Shown: positions 55,515-64,000 of the stretch, in pieces
Numbering within the stretch: the stretch's first letter is position 1
How the letters are laid out: the number at the start of each line of letters is the position of its first letter
Position numbers and translations under genes: made by a program
Assembly: GCA_014841835.1 (NCBI GenBank)
Contig: JACYUQ010000001.1
Span: 744,001-808,000 of the forward strand
From: Oxalobacteraceae sp. CFBP 13730
GTDB taxonomy: Bacteria; Pseudomonadota; Gammaproteobacteria; Burkholderiales; Burkholderiaceae_D
DNA: 64,000 nucleotides
Direction of reading: 5' to 3'
The notes under the pieces: generated by a model
What the model saw: only the letters and a program-made list of their open reading frames with translations
Databases searched by the model: none
Told to the model about the DNA's origin: nothing

Positions 55515-58500
55515 TCACAGCATCGGTGGCAACGGCGGCGGCAAGGCCGGCGCTGGCGCTGCGAACAGCATCGTCAATTCCGGCAACTGCCCCAGCTCAC
55601 CCCAGGCCGCAAGACCCACGCGCCACACCTTCGTGCCGGCAACCACGACCTGCCCCGCCTGCACCATCTGCACGACCTGTTGCGCGCTGTACGGACCGAA
55701 CTGCTGCCCGCCAATGCCCAGATGATATTGATGCTCGACGAGCGGTGGCGGCATCCCACCCAACGGCGGTGGCGAGGCAACCAACGGCGGCGGCATGCCC
55801 GGCGCGCCAGCCGGGAACGTGGCAACAGGCGCAGTAGCCTGTGGCGCCAGCAACGCGTCTAACTTGCCAGCATTGAACGCATCGGACTTGATCACGTATT
55901 TCAGGCGCAGATGACCATCCTCGCCCGGCTCGCGCACTTCCCAGTCATACGCGTCTTCATCCGAATCCGGCACGACGCTCGCCCACTCCGTCAGCACCTC
56001 GAGCAATTGTTCGTCGGCGCGGTCGATGTCGCGCTGGCTCATGCCCTTGCGGCGGGCCTTCTCGGCCAGCTCGCGCTTGGCTTCGCCGGCAATCGCGCTG
56101 GCAAAACCCTTGCGGTCATCCTGCGCGCCGGTCGCGTCTTCCACCAGTTTCGGCGTGTAGACGGCCGTCTCGTAATAGCTGGCCAGCGCCGCCAGCGCGA
56201 CCGTCTGGCTGGCGTCGAGTTCCGCCAGGCGTTCCTGCACCCGCTCGACAATGGCGTCGCGGTACGTGGCCGGCAAGCCGTTCTGGCGAATCGCCCGTTC
56301 GTTGCCGATGCGGCGCACGTCACCGCGCGCGACGGCAAACTGGTACTGCCCGCGCGGAATCACGCGCTGGGTCGAGCGCGTCAGGATGCCCAGCATGATG
56401 GCTTGCAGGTACTGCTTGAAGTCTTCGGCCAGGCGGTTGATCTCGTCGGTCGTCGGCGCCATCGGGTGGCTGAACTGGGTCGAGTCGATGTGCGTGTGGG
56501 TCGGGTTCTTTTCGGCTTCCTTGCGGTAGCTGGTGCGCCACCCTTCCATACCGCGCAGCACCGTCATCGGGATGCCGGACAGTTCGCAGTAGCAGACGGC
56601 GCGGCCCGGCACGCCGGTTTCAACGATGGACAATTGCGCCGCCGTGATATTGGCCTGGGTCGGCACGCAGGTATTGAGCTCGGCGTCGAACAAGCGTTTA
56701 AAGCGGTCGGCATTGGCCACGCCCACGAAGCACTTGAACTGGTCGGCCTTGACCGTGAAGTCGCCCGACAGGTTCGCGTCGATCCACGGCATCGCGCAGG
56801 CCAGCAGTTTGCGGAAGCGGTCCATCCGCTCGGCCGGATTCATCTGTTCCAGCGCCTCGATCAACGGATCGTGATCGGCGGTTTCCGCGTCGCCCGCACC
56901 GGCCAGCGTCAACTGCCGCTCGGCCATGCGTTTGACTTTGTTGATGATCTCGCTGCGCTGGGCGGCGTCGCCCAGCATCGGGAACAGCACCTTCGAGCCG
57001 CCCAGGTCCTTGAACGCCTCATCGGCCCATTCGCGCAGTTGCAGCGCGTTCGGCATCGGCACGTTGCGCTCGGCCACCGGCACGGTGATCAACGTGGCGT
57101 GGTCCTTGTTCAGGTCTTGCTGGATGATGGCATTGGCGTGCTGCAGCTGGCCCAGCATGGTCAGCACGGCTTCGCGGCCTGCCTGCAATTCGCCCACCAG
57201 ACCGTTCCAGATGGCGCGGCCCTGCGCGTCGACGCCGTTCTTCTTGCCCAGCCACGCGGACAGGTCGGCCATCAGGATCGCCGCTTCGTCGGCCGCCTTG
57301 GCGCGCAGGTGGAACTTGAGCGCGTTGGCGATTTCGGTGCGCAGGTGGTCCAGCACCGTGACCGCCTGCTTTTCGTTATTGCTGCTGAAGAAGCCGCCCT
57401 TGGTTTGCTCGAGGTTGGCCAGCAGGCGTTCGTATTCGCGGGTGCGCACCGCTTCCTTGATTTCGCGGTAACGCTCGCTGTTGAGCTTCAGTGCGCTGAT
57501 CAGGCCCGTGCCCGGTGCTTCGAGCCGGTCCTTGATCTGCTCGACCAGCGACAGCACGTATTCGAGGCCGCCAAAGTCCTTGTTGTCGAGGTAGGCGTAA
57601 AGCTGGTCGCGGATCGCGAGCTTGATGCGTTCCAGCACTTCGCGCCGGCGTTTGACCACGCGGTCTTCGGTCGTGTCGGCGGTGGAATCCTGGTCGCGCA
57701 CCGAGTCGCGCTCGAGTTGCTGGACGGTGTCGCGCACCTGCGTCGGCCACTCGGCACGATCGAAGCCGGTACGGATGCTGTCGATGCGTGCATTGACGCG
57801 CTGCTCGACGCCGGCCAGCAGCAGGCCGTGCTTGTCCTGCAGCAGGTCGTCGACAAGCGCGTAATCGAGGAACTCGCCGCTCGAGCGTTTCAGCTCGACG
57901 TTGCGGTCGGAGAAGGTCGGGAAATCGCTGAACGTCGCGGCGCGCAGCGCCATCTGGGCCGCCATGAATTCGTCGCGCTGCTTGTCGGTGGCGCGGTTCA
58001 CGCCGGTGTCGACGCCGCCCACGCCAAAGAAGGCCTTTAGCATGGCGCCGGCCCAGCGGTGCGCGCGCTCTTCGCGCCGCGCTTCCTGGCGCGTGTCGAG
58101 CACGGCCTGGCCAAACGACGAGAAGCGCTTCGAGTACGACAGGCGCATGTCGGCGAAACGGTTCTTCGGCACCAGCGCGTCGTGCAGGAAGTTCTTGTGC
58201 TGCGCCTGATTCACGGCCACCGAACGCTTGCGGCGCGCAAAGTCGCCCGAGGCAAAATCTTCGAACAGCGTGTCGGCCACCATGTGGTAGACATCCTTGA
58301 CGTCGTTCGTGTGCTGCTGGGCCAGGTTGCCCGAGTCGATCAGATAGACTTCGCTGTACGGCTCGCGCGGCAATTCCGGCTGGTCGTAGGCGTCCCAACG
58401 GCCCACGTAGCCCTTGTTGCCGAGCATGGCCGATTCGAGTTCCATCAGCGCGGCGTAGCCATTCGCTTCGGTGCGCTCCTTGTTGGCGCCCGCGTAACCG

Positions 58501-59237
58501 GTAGGCAGGAACAGCATCAGTTCGACGTCGGCATTGCCTACTTCGGACTTGGCCAGCCAGCGCGCCAGCAGACCCATGTCGAGGAAGGCACCGGAACCGG
58601 TACCGCCGGCCACCGAGCCCACGATGACGATGCGGAACTTCTCGGTTTCCATGCGCAGGCCGAGGCGCGCCAGTTGCTGCTCGTGCGACAGGCCGGCCTT
58701 GAGCGTCTTGAGCTTCAGGCGGATCTTGTCGCGGATCTTGGTGTACTTGTCGAACAGGTACAGGCGCGAGACGGCGCGGATCTGGCCGGCGCCCTTCGAC
58801 GGGTCGATGCCCAGCTCGCGGATTTTCTTTGGCGTCAGCGACAGCCATTCCTTGATGTGCGGGTATTTCTCGAGCGCGTCGTCGTCACGGCTGTACTTGT
58901 CCATGTCGAACGCTTCGACGATTTTCTCTTCGTCGGTGAACTTGACCTGGTCAAATTGCAGGTCTTCGGCCTGGGCGCGGCCGCTGTCGATGACGGCGCC
59001 CGTGTCAAGGTCGAACTGGATGAACTGCGCGACCGGAAATTCGGCCAGGCTGTCGACGCGGGTGCGCGCCCCGTTGCCGCCCCACAGGGTGTTGAGGATG
59101 CGGCGGCGTACGCGCATCAGCACTTCCATGCCGGTGCCGCCGATGCCGATGAACAGCGTTGGCCGCAGGTCGATGCTCTGCTCCTGCTTGCGTTCGCCGG
59201 TGCCGGCGCCGATCGTTTGGTTCAGATTATCTGCCAT
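55515..59237 (-). CDS. Tubulin-like GTPase (Tubulin_2) with C-terminal GYF-like domain
   Basis: A 1240-residue cytoplasmic protein, about three times FtsZ size. The N-terminal GTPase core has TLFIGIGGTGMEVLMRVRRR (about 27-46) and the tubulin signature GSVAGGTGSGAF (207-218), with a catalytic-loop-like PTGYAGANKERTEANGYAAL (245-264). A long alpha-helical middle (about 430-900) follows. The end (about 1150-1240) is Pro-rich and contains YHLGIGGQQFGPYSAQQVVQ, then the GYF_2/DUF4339 pattern with KVWRVGLAAWGELGQL. GYF-like modules bind proline-rich peptides. It is the core of a six-gene operon and probably forms filaments at the membrane; function is inferred from family context. Confidence 0.88.
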   Translation of the reverse strand: MADNLNQTIGAGTGERKQEQSIDLRPTLFIGIGGTGMEVLMRVRRRILNTLWGGNGARTRVDSLAEFPVAQFIQFDLDTGAVIDSGRAQAEDLQFDQVKFTDEEKIVEAFDMDKYSRDDDALEKYPHIKEWLSLTPKKIRELGIDPSKGAGQIRAVSRLYLFDKYTKIRDKIRLKLKTLKAGLSHEQQLARLGLRMETEKFRIVIVGSVAGGTGSGAFLDMGLLARWLAKSEVGNADVELMLFLPTGYAGANKERTEANGYAALMELESAMLGNKGYVGRWDAYDQPELPREPYSEVYLIDSGNLAQQHTNDVKDVYHMVADTLFEDFASGDFARRKRSVAVNQAQHKNFLHDALVPKNRFADMRLSYSKRFSSFGQAVLDTRQEARREERAHRWAGAMLKAFFGVGGVDTGVNRATDKQRDEFMAAQMALRAATFSDFPTFSDRNVELKRSSGEFLDYALVDDLLQDKHGLLLAGVEQRVNARIDSIRTGFDRAEWPTQVRDTVQQLERDSVRDQDSTADTTEDRVVKRRREVLERIKLAIRDQLYAYLDNKDFGGLEYVLSLVEQIKDRLEAPGTGLISALKLNSERYREIKEAVRTREYERLLANLEQTKGGFFSSNNEKQAVTVLDHLRTEIANALKFHLRAKAADEAAILMADLSAWLGKKNGVDAQGRAIWNGLVGELQAGREAVLTMLGQLQHANAIIQQDLNKDHATLITVPVAERNVPMPNALQLREWADEAFKDLGGSKVLFPMLGDAAQRSEIINKVKRMAERQLTLAGAGDAETADHDPLIEALEQMNPAERMDRFRKLLACAMPWIDANLSGDFTVKADQFKCFVGVANADRFKRLFDAELNTCVPTQANITAAQLSIVETGVPGRAVCYCELSGIPMTVLRGMEGWRTSYRKEAEKNPTHTHIDSTQFSHPMAPTTDEINRLAEDFKQYLQAIMLGILTRSTQRVIPRGQYQFAVARGDVRRIGNERAIRQNGLPATYRDAIVERVQERLAELDASQTVALAALASYYETAVYTPKLVEDATGAQDDRKGFASAIAGEAKRELAEKARRKGMSQRDIDRADEQLLEVLTEWASVVPDSDEDAYDWEVREPGEDGHLRLKYVIKSDAFNAGKLDALLAPQATAPVATFPAGAPGMPPPLVASPPPLGGMPPPLVEHQYHLGIGGQQFGPYSAQQVVQMVQAGQVVVAGTKVWRVGLAAWGELGQLPELTMLFAAPAPALPPPLPPML

Positions 59238-59262
59238 GTCGCGTGGTTCCTGGTCTGGGTAC

Positions 59263-59700
59263 TTATTTGCGGGAAGACAGCAGCATCAGCACCAGCGCAA
59301 TCAGGCCGATCAGCGTCAGCGGTCCGATGATCAAAGGCGCCATGAACTTCGGTGCATTGATCGCCGCCAGCACGACGCCGGTCGACAGGCTGGCCAAAAA
59401 GATGAACAGCCACCAGCCAGCTGCATTTGCCTTGCCCGGTTGAATACGTTTTGCCACCAGCGTGTTGGCGTAGGCATTTTTGGCAAAGAAGAACGCAATG
59501 AACAGCACCAGCAGCACGCCGCCGCCGATCAGCGCATCGCGCGACGACGTGTCGACGTCGGTGGTCACCGGCAGCGATTCGACGGTCCCGGGCGTTCCCG
59601 TTGCCGGGGTCGCCGGGGTCGCCGCCGCTGCTGGCGCCTGCCCGCCTTCGACCGGTGCCGGCAGGGCAAAGCCTGCGTTATCTTTTGCTTGCTGCGTCAT
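59263..59700 (-). CDS. Small membrane protein in tubulin-like operon
   Basis: A 145-residue protein. The N-terminal 50 residues are Pro/Ala/Thr-rich, followed by three membrane helices (about 56-73, 94-113, 118-140). No catalytic motif. CAGGAG lies 8 nt before the ATG. It stands 25 nt before the tubulin-like gene. It may be a membrane dock for the GTPase; the Pro-rich tail is a possible ligand for the GYF-like domain, which is speculation. Confidence 0.78.
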   Translation of the reverse strand: MTQQAKDNAGFALPAPVEGGQAPAAAATPATPATGTPGTVESLPVTTDVDTSSRDALIGGGVLLVLFIAFFFAKNAYANTLVAKRIQPGKANAAGWWLFIFLASLSTGVVLAAINAPKFMAPLIIGPLTLIGLIALVLMLLSSRK

Positions 59701-59739
59701 GCCACGTTCTCCTGAATGGGTAAAAACTACTTGAATGGA

Positions 59740-61218
59740 TTACGACGCGATGGTCAACGTCTGGCCCGGCTCGACCTGGACCACGCTCGGGCGGCCGAGC
59801 CCGCGCCGGATTTCGCCGACTGCGGCGCCATCGTCGGCCTTGATCGCCAGCGACTTGAACGGCTTGAGCAGCACGTTGCGGCGCACGCCGTTGACCATGA
59901 CCGGATAGCGCGTGGTTTTCATCGCCAGAAACGCGAGCGCGGCCAGCGCCAGCAGCAAGGCCAGCACGCCGCCGACGATCACGAGCACCGGCATCAATGG
60001 ATATTGCACGCGCACGATCAGCGGCACCTGCGCCGTCGACGATTTCACGCTGTCGGGCGGCACGAACATGTCCGACAGCGGATCGCCCGGGAACAGTTCC
60101 TGCATCTCGGTCTTGAACGATGCCGGCAAGGCCAGCCGCTGATTGCGCAGGCCCAGGCTCACCGACATCGGCATGATCACTTGCTTGCCCATTGCCGCAA
60201 TGGCCTGGCGCGACCAGGCCGACGGCACTTCTTCGAGCGGCAGCTTGAAGCTCACCTCGATCGACTGGCTGGCGCCTGGCGCGAGATTGCTCACGGCTGC
60301 CGGCGAAACAGTTAGCGGCGTCGTGCCGGCGCGCGTGCGCAGCTGGCCATCGACGTTCGCCTGGGCAATCAGGTAGGGATAGAACAGATTCTGCAACGAC
60401 GCTTTCAGGCGCACTTGTGGGACCAGTTTGTCGGCATCCACATCGAGCACCACAGTGCGCTTGTCGGTGCCCATCGAGGCCGTCATGTTCGGGGTATTCA
60501 GCACGGCCTGCGGCACGATGCGCACACCGTCCTGGTCCACCGGTTTCAGGCGCGCCGGCGGTTTGGTGAGGATGGTCGACAGTCGGCCTTCGGCCACCAT
60601 GCGGCCCAGCTCGTCGCCGGCTTCCTTGCCGTAGGCCAGCCCGTAGACCATCAAACCTTTTGCAGCAAAGAACTTGCCCTGCACCGGCATACGCAACGGG
60701 AACACCACGGTGCGCGTAATCGACGGCTCCAGGTGCAGCAGGCGGTAGAATTCCAGGTTGCGCGCCGCCGTGGCGGGATCGTTGCCGGGGCTGTTCTTGT
60801 TGTTGGTGAAAATCCAGATGATGCCGGGGCGCGACTTGAACGTCTCGCCGATGGTCTTGGTCACCGCTTCACGAAAATCCGTGTCGGCCAGTGCGCTGGC
60901 GCTCTTGCGTGCAGGCGCGAGCGGCGCGAGCCAGCCGGCGACCGCAGCTGCGCCATCGCCCTGCCCCAGCAATTGCGGCGAGACATTGCGGCCGCTGGAC
61001 TGGCTGAACGCGAGCACCATGACTTTGTCGCCCGGGCGCGCGGCGGCATTGGCCACGGCGGCGATCAGCGGTTTGAACTGCGATTGCGGATCGGCGTAGA
61101 ACGGCTCCATCCAGCCGGAGTTCTGCACCAAAAATGCTTGCTGGATGGCCTGCGCCGGCACAGCGCACAGACCCAGGACGACGCTCGCGAGCGCCGCACA
61201 CCACGCGCGCGGCATCAT
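59740..61218 (-). CDS. vWA-like exported membrane protein
   Basis: A 492-residue protein. A signal peptide ends at VPAQAIQQ. A vWA-like fold follows: AFLVQNSGWMEPFY (29-42), GDKVMVLAFSQSSGRN, and GIIWIFTNNKNS. The MIDAS Asp positions are replaced by Asn (QNSGW, TNNKN), so metal binding is probably lost or changed. A beta-rich part follows (about 260-400), then a membrane helix (about 415-438) and a short cytoplasmic C-terminal FHA-like or beta region (about 440-492). ATG 61218 overlaps the stop of the upstream gene (ATGA). Confidence 0.8.
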   Translation of the reverse strand: MMPRAWCAALASVVLGLCAVPAQAIQQAFLVQNSGWMEPFYADPQSQFKPLIAAVANAAARPGDKVMVLAFSQSSGRNVSPQLLGQGDGAAAVAGWLAPLAPARKSASALADTDFREAVTKTIGETFKSRPGIIWIFTNNKNSPGNDPATAARNLEFYRLLHLEPSITRTVVFPLRMPVQGKFFAAKGLMVYGLAYGKEAGDELGRMVAEGRLSTILTKPPARLKPVDQDGVRIVPQAVLNTPNMTASMGTDKRTVVLDVDADKLVPQVRLKASLQNLFYPYLIAQANVDGQLRTRAGTTPLTVSPAAVSNLAPGASQSIEVSFKLPLEEVPSAWSRQAIAAMGKQVIMPMSVSLGLRNQRLALPASFKTEMQELFPGDPLSDMFVPPDSVKSSTAQVPLIVRVQYPLMPVLVIVGGVLALLLALAALAFLAMKTTRYPVMVNGVRRNVLLKPFKSLAIKADDGAAVGEIRRGLGRPSVVQVEPGQTLTIAS

Positions 61219-62687
61219 TGCTGGACGTCCCAGCCGAGGATGCGCTGCATGCCGGGGTGATAGGCCCACAAGTAACCGTTGTGCAGGAAAAGGCGCAGTT
61301 CCCATGGTTTGCTGACCGCGATGGTGTGAAACACGATGTCGTTGTTCTCATCATCGTAGACCAGTTGCGCGCGCATCCGTTCAGCCGAATTGAGCAAGGT
61401 GCCCAGACCGGCCGTGCTGTCGATGCGCAGCCCCAGCACGGCGCTGCGCTCGCCCAGCTCGAGCAGCGGCACGACGACTGTGTTGGCTGCGCCGTCGTCA
61501 CCATGTTCCGGCTCGATCCAGGGATCGGTTTTCAGCTTGGTGGCGAAGCGGTAATTGATGGTGCCGGAACCGATGCGCGGATTGAGCGCGGCCACCTGTT
61601 CGTGTTCGTTCACGCCGAGGCGCACGTACACATAGCTGTCGAGGCGGCTGTCAAAGCACAACTGCCACAGCGAACCCGAGCGCGCCATGTGCGCGCTGCC
61701 GAACTCGAAATGGGGCTTGATATTGTCCGGCCAGGCCAGGAACGTGGCCGCCACACTGCCGTCAGTCATTTTCTGCAGGCGCAACTGCCCCTTGGCGCAG
61801 GGCCAGACCGCGAGCCGGCCATAGGCGCAGGGCGCACCCATTTCGCCCAGGTCCCAGCGGCCATCGACGCGCAGTGGCGGACCGGCCACGCCATGGGCAT
61901 CGGCAAACACGAACTGCACCACGCCGTCTTCATGGCGGATCGGTGCCCACACCTGGTGATCGAACGCCACCGGCGCGCCCACGACCGGGGCGTTGCCGAC
62001 GTAATCGATGCGGAACTGCAGCGCCGCGAAATCGGGCACCAGCATCGCCAAGCCATGCTCGGTGGGGATATACAGGCGGCTGTTGAATGCGGCGGCCATC
62101 TCGGCGCGCCAGGCATGCACGGGCAACGTTGATTCGGACAGCAGGCGCGTGCCGGTGCCAAGCAGCGGCTGCCATCTTTGCGACGCCGGCAACCAGCCGA
62201 ACAGTGTGCCCTTGCCCGTATCGAGCGCCAGCAGGACGGCATCGACCGTGCCGAATGTGCCGGAGAAGAATTCGTACTCGCCAGGTGGTGGCAGAGGCAG
62301 TTCCATGTCGGCCATGCTGTCGGCGTCATGCCGGCGCAGGCGATCGACCGGCACGCTGTGGCGCGTGCGCTTCAGGCCCACGGCTTCGGGCATCCCGGCG
62401 TCCGTGATGGCCGATGCACCGCTTGGCGCGATCCAGCTGGCGCCGCTGGGCCTGTTTGGCGCCAGCTGCGCGCCGTCGGTGGGCGAGAAGTTGAAATCTG
62501 GGGGATACAGCGTTGGCGCACCGTTGGCACGGCGCATTTTCATGATGGCGGCAATGTCTGCAACACCCAATGAGGCGGCGACGGCATTGCCCATCACCGT
62601 ACGATTGAGGCGAATCTCGCCATCGTTGGTTGCCACCGTCCAGCTGCCGGAAGCAAGTTCCCAATCAGCCGATTTCTTATGATCCAT
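61215..62687 (-). CDS. Unrecognised 490-aa protein, first gene of tubulin-like operon
   Basis: A soluble, beta-rich protein without signal peptide or membrane helix. Segments such as GASWIAPSGASAITDAGMPEA, GTLFGWLPASQRWQPLLG, LYIPTEHGLAMLVPDFAALQ, and LWQLCFDSRLDSYVYVRLGV recur as Trp/Gly-containing blades, which would fit a beta-propeller, but I do not recognise a named family. ATG 62687 is preferred over an upstream TTG at 62708. Its stop overlaps the vWA-like start. As first gene it is preceded by a 333-nt intergenic region that probably holds the operon promoter. Confidence 0.8.
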   Translation of the reverse strand: MDHKKSADWELASGSWTVATNDGEIRLNRTVMGNAVAASLGVADIAAIMKMRRANGAPTLYPPDFNFSPTDGAQLAPNRPSGASWIAPSGASAITDAGMPEAVGLKRTRHSVPVDRLRRHDADSMADMELPLPPPGEYEFFSGTFGTVDAVLLALDTGKGTLFGWLPASQRWQPLLGTGTRLLSESTLPVHAWRAEMAAAFNSRLYIPTEHGLAMLVPDFAALQFRIDYVGNAPVVGAPVAFDHQVWAPIRHEDGVVQFVFADAHGVAGPPLRVDGRWDLGEMGAPCAYGRLAVWPCAKGQLRLQKMTDGSVAATFLAWPDNIKPHFEFGSAHMARSGSLWQLCFDSRLDSYVYVRLGVNEHEQVAALNPRIGSGTINYRFATKLKTDPWIEPEHGDDGAANTVVVPLLELGERSAVLGLRIDSTAGLGTLLNSAERMRAQLVYDDENNDIVFHTIAVSKPWELRLFLHNGYLWAYHPGMQRILGWDVQQ

Positions 62688-63020
62688 CTTGTATTCCGAA
62701 TTTCTCAAACACGATTACCCTTCAACTGTTTTCAATCGGCTTAACCAATAATAAGCGCTTATCAAAAACATAAAGGGAGCGACACTATCTTACCTTTTTT
62801 TTGTCCAAGTGGAAACTCAGCTTCGACCTTTTCCCGCCCTGCGCACAACACGCTGCTCCGCCCCTCAAATGCCTGCGGTTGTCGATGAAATCAGGCACGA
62901 ATTGGGCATGGGAGAATTCAGGTAAACTGCCGCAATCAAGACGTTGCCCACCATAAGCGTAACCCGGGAACTTGAAACAAGGTCGCCGCTTTCGTGCGAG
63001 CTTTTTTTCAAAACAAATTA
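62688..63020. other. Divergent intergenic region upstream of tubulin-like operon
   Basis: A 333-nt region between divergent genes. It includes the 12-bp palindrome ATAAGCGCTTAT (62751-62762), which could be an operator, and A/T-rich stretches near it. No gene is evident. Confidence 0.5.
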
Positions 63021-63689
63021 ATGCATACATTTACCGATTCCCCCAGCCGCGACGCCATCGCTGCGGCACTTGCCAGCGGCAGCGTCACTTTTGTCGATTG
63101 CACGCTCGACGCTGCCGATCTGTCGCGGCTCGATCTGCGTGGCAGCAGCTTTATCAATTGCAGCATTGCCGAAACCTCGTTTTATGCTGCCAAACTGGCG
63201 CAGACCACCTGGCAGCGCTGCCGCGGCCGCCAAGCCGATTTCGAGGCGGCCGACCTGACCGATGCGCAGTTCCAGAGCTGCGACCTGAACAACAGCAGCT
63301 GGCGCCGCGCGCGCCTGGCCTCGCTGATCTTCAAGGGGTGCAAGCTGACCGGTGCAAATTTCGAAGAAGCTGCGCACCTGGGCTTGAGCTTCGAAGAGTG
63401 TTTGCTGATCGGCGCCGACCTGCGCCGCATGTCGTTTCGCAAATCGACCTTGAAAGCGCTCGATTTTTCCGATGCCGACCTGGCCGCCTGCGATTTCCGC
63501 GACACGGTGTTCGAGGGCGGCAGCCTGCGCAACGCCAGCCTGAAGCAGGCGCGCTTCGATAACGCCGACTTGCGCGAAGCCGATCTGTCGGGCCTGACGC
63601 TGGCCGACGTCAAGCTGTTCCAGGGCGCCTGGATCACACCGCGCCAGGCGGCCGAACTGATCAGCGAGCTGGGGCTGCGCGTGGCGTAA
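63021..63689 (+). CDS. Pentapeptide-repeat protein
   Basis: A 222-residue protein made almost wholly of A(D/N)LxX-type pentapeptide repeats (for example ADLSRLDLRGSSF, ANFEEAAHLGLSF, ADLREADLSGL), predicting a right-handed quadrilateral beta-helix. Some members protect DNA gyrase by DNA mimicry, or serve as effectors; the role here is unknown. The ATG at 63021 lacks a strong ribosome site; a GTG at 62994 would add nine residues. It is divergent from the tubulin-like operon. Confidence 0.88.
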   Translation: MHTFTDSPSRDAIAAALASGSVTFVDCTLDAADLSRLDLRGSSFINCSIAETSFYAAKLAQTTWQRCRGRQADFEAADLTDAQFQSCDLNNSSWRRARLASLIFKGCKLTGANFEEAAHLGLSFEECLLIGADLRRMSFRKSTLKALDFSDADLAACDFRDTVFEGGSLRNASLKQARFDNADLREADLSGLTLADVKLFQGAWITPRQAAELISELGLRVA

Positions 63690-63832
63690 GTTGCGCGGCT
63701 TTGTAATCAGGTGGTGACAATTCAAGTAATCCAGCAGCGCTGTGCGACAATTCGTCGGTTTTCTACCCGTATTGAGAGTCGCTGCTGCTGACGGCCATGG
63801 CGTTTGCGCCAGTGGTGGCTCACCGCCTTGTC

Positions 63833-64000
63833 ATGCCAGATCACATCACCGTTCCCGAAATCTCCCGCCTGACCGCTGAAAAGCGCCCCGCCGTGCGCAA
63901 TGCCGTGCTGTTCGTGGTCGGGCTGTGCCTGCTGCTGCTGGCGATCCAGATTTCGGACAGCTGGCGCGCACGCAAGGAGCGCCTGGCCGAGGTGGCCGTG
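63833..64000 (+). CDS. 5' end of a membrane protein gene (cut by window edge)
   Basis: Only 56 codons are visible: a polar N-terminus (MPDHITVPEISRLTAEKRP) followed by one membrane helix (about 23-42, AVLFVVGLCLLLLAIQI). The frame remains open to the edge. This pattern is common in membrane-anchored sensor or diguanylate cyclase proteins, but nothing specific can be said. An in-frame ATG at 63797 is an alternative start. Confidence 0.6.
   Translation, partial: MPDHITVPEISRLTAEKRPAVRNAVLFVVGLCLLLLAIQISDSWRARKERLAEVAV

Noticed and set aside
55911-58040. 709-codon plus-strand frame antisense to the tubulin-like gene
   Set aside because: Same high-GC antisense artefact; no motifs.

Overview
This is a chromosomal window from a betaproteobacterium, most likely an Oxalobacteraceae member close to Massilia. 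The support is inferential: high-GC core genes, a complete kdp operon, hldD/waaF LPS heptose genes, a class I fumarase, a PEP-CTERM surface protein, chemoreceptors with a CheW, and many two-component and TonB genes. No rRNA or species marker is present.

Layout. 1-3.8 kb: two methyl-accepting chemotaxis proteins (the first cut by the window edge) around a CheW. 3.9-9.4 kb: GNAT acetyltransferase, hybrid histidine kinase, exported M28 peptidase, small monooxygenase-like protein. 9.36-9.78 kb: a cluster of palindromic intergenic repeats. 9.8-18.8 kb: kdp locus read leftwards (30-aa micro-ORF, kdpF, kdpA, kdpB, kdpC, kdpD, kdpE), preceded by a TorF-type porin. 18.9-21 kb: waaF-hldD. 21.1-25.4 kb: DUF2946 protein, TonB receptor, PepSY membrane protein. 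25.3-33 kb: desaturase, TerD-VWA and TerC-CBS proteins, sterol-desaturase-like hydroxylase, PEP-CTERM protein, DUF3606-SDR pair, RibD-like reductase. 33.1-35.3 kb: acyltransferase, a periplasmic protein and a possible lysozyme fragment.

Accessory regions. (i) 35.3-38.6 kb: DUF4224 protein and tyrosine integrase next to a lower-GC three-gene operon (GHKL-type ATPase, STAS-like DUF4325 protein, small membrane protein), beside tRNA-Ser(GGA). (ii) 47.2-50.8 kb: AT-rich island between tRNA-His and a degenerate copy of its 3' half. It carries an AAA ATPase/DUF4276 (TOPRIM-like) pair and, convergent to it, a protein with a HEPN-like RNxxxH motif followed 9 nt later by a tRNA-like gene whose anticodon region is expanded by about 47 nt. 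An IS110-family remnant and an orphan membrane protein gene follow, to about 53.1 kb. I consider the tRNA-like/HEPN-like unit the strongest candidate for something undescribed.

38.9-47.1 kb returns to core-like genes: a large NodB deacetylase-caspase-TPR fusion, acs, a YqhA-family membrane protein, fumarase and murI. 53.5-62.7 kb is a tight six-gene leftward operon built around a 1240-residue tubulin-like GTPase with a C-terminal GYF-like domain, plus a zinc-ribbon membrane protein, a glycine-zipper lipoprotein, a vWA-like membrane protein, a small membrane protein and an unrecognised 490-residue protein. It looks like an envelope-associated complex organised by a cytoskeletal GTPase. A pentapeptide-repeat protein and the 5' end of a membrane protein gene close the window.
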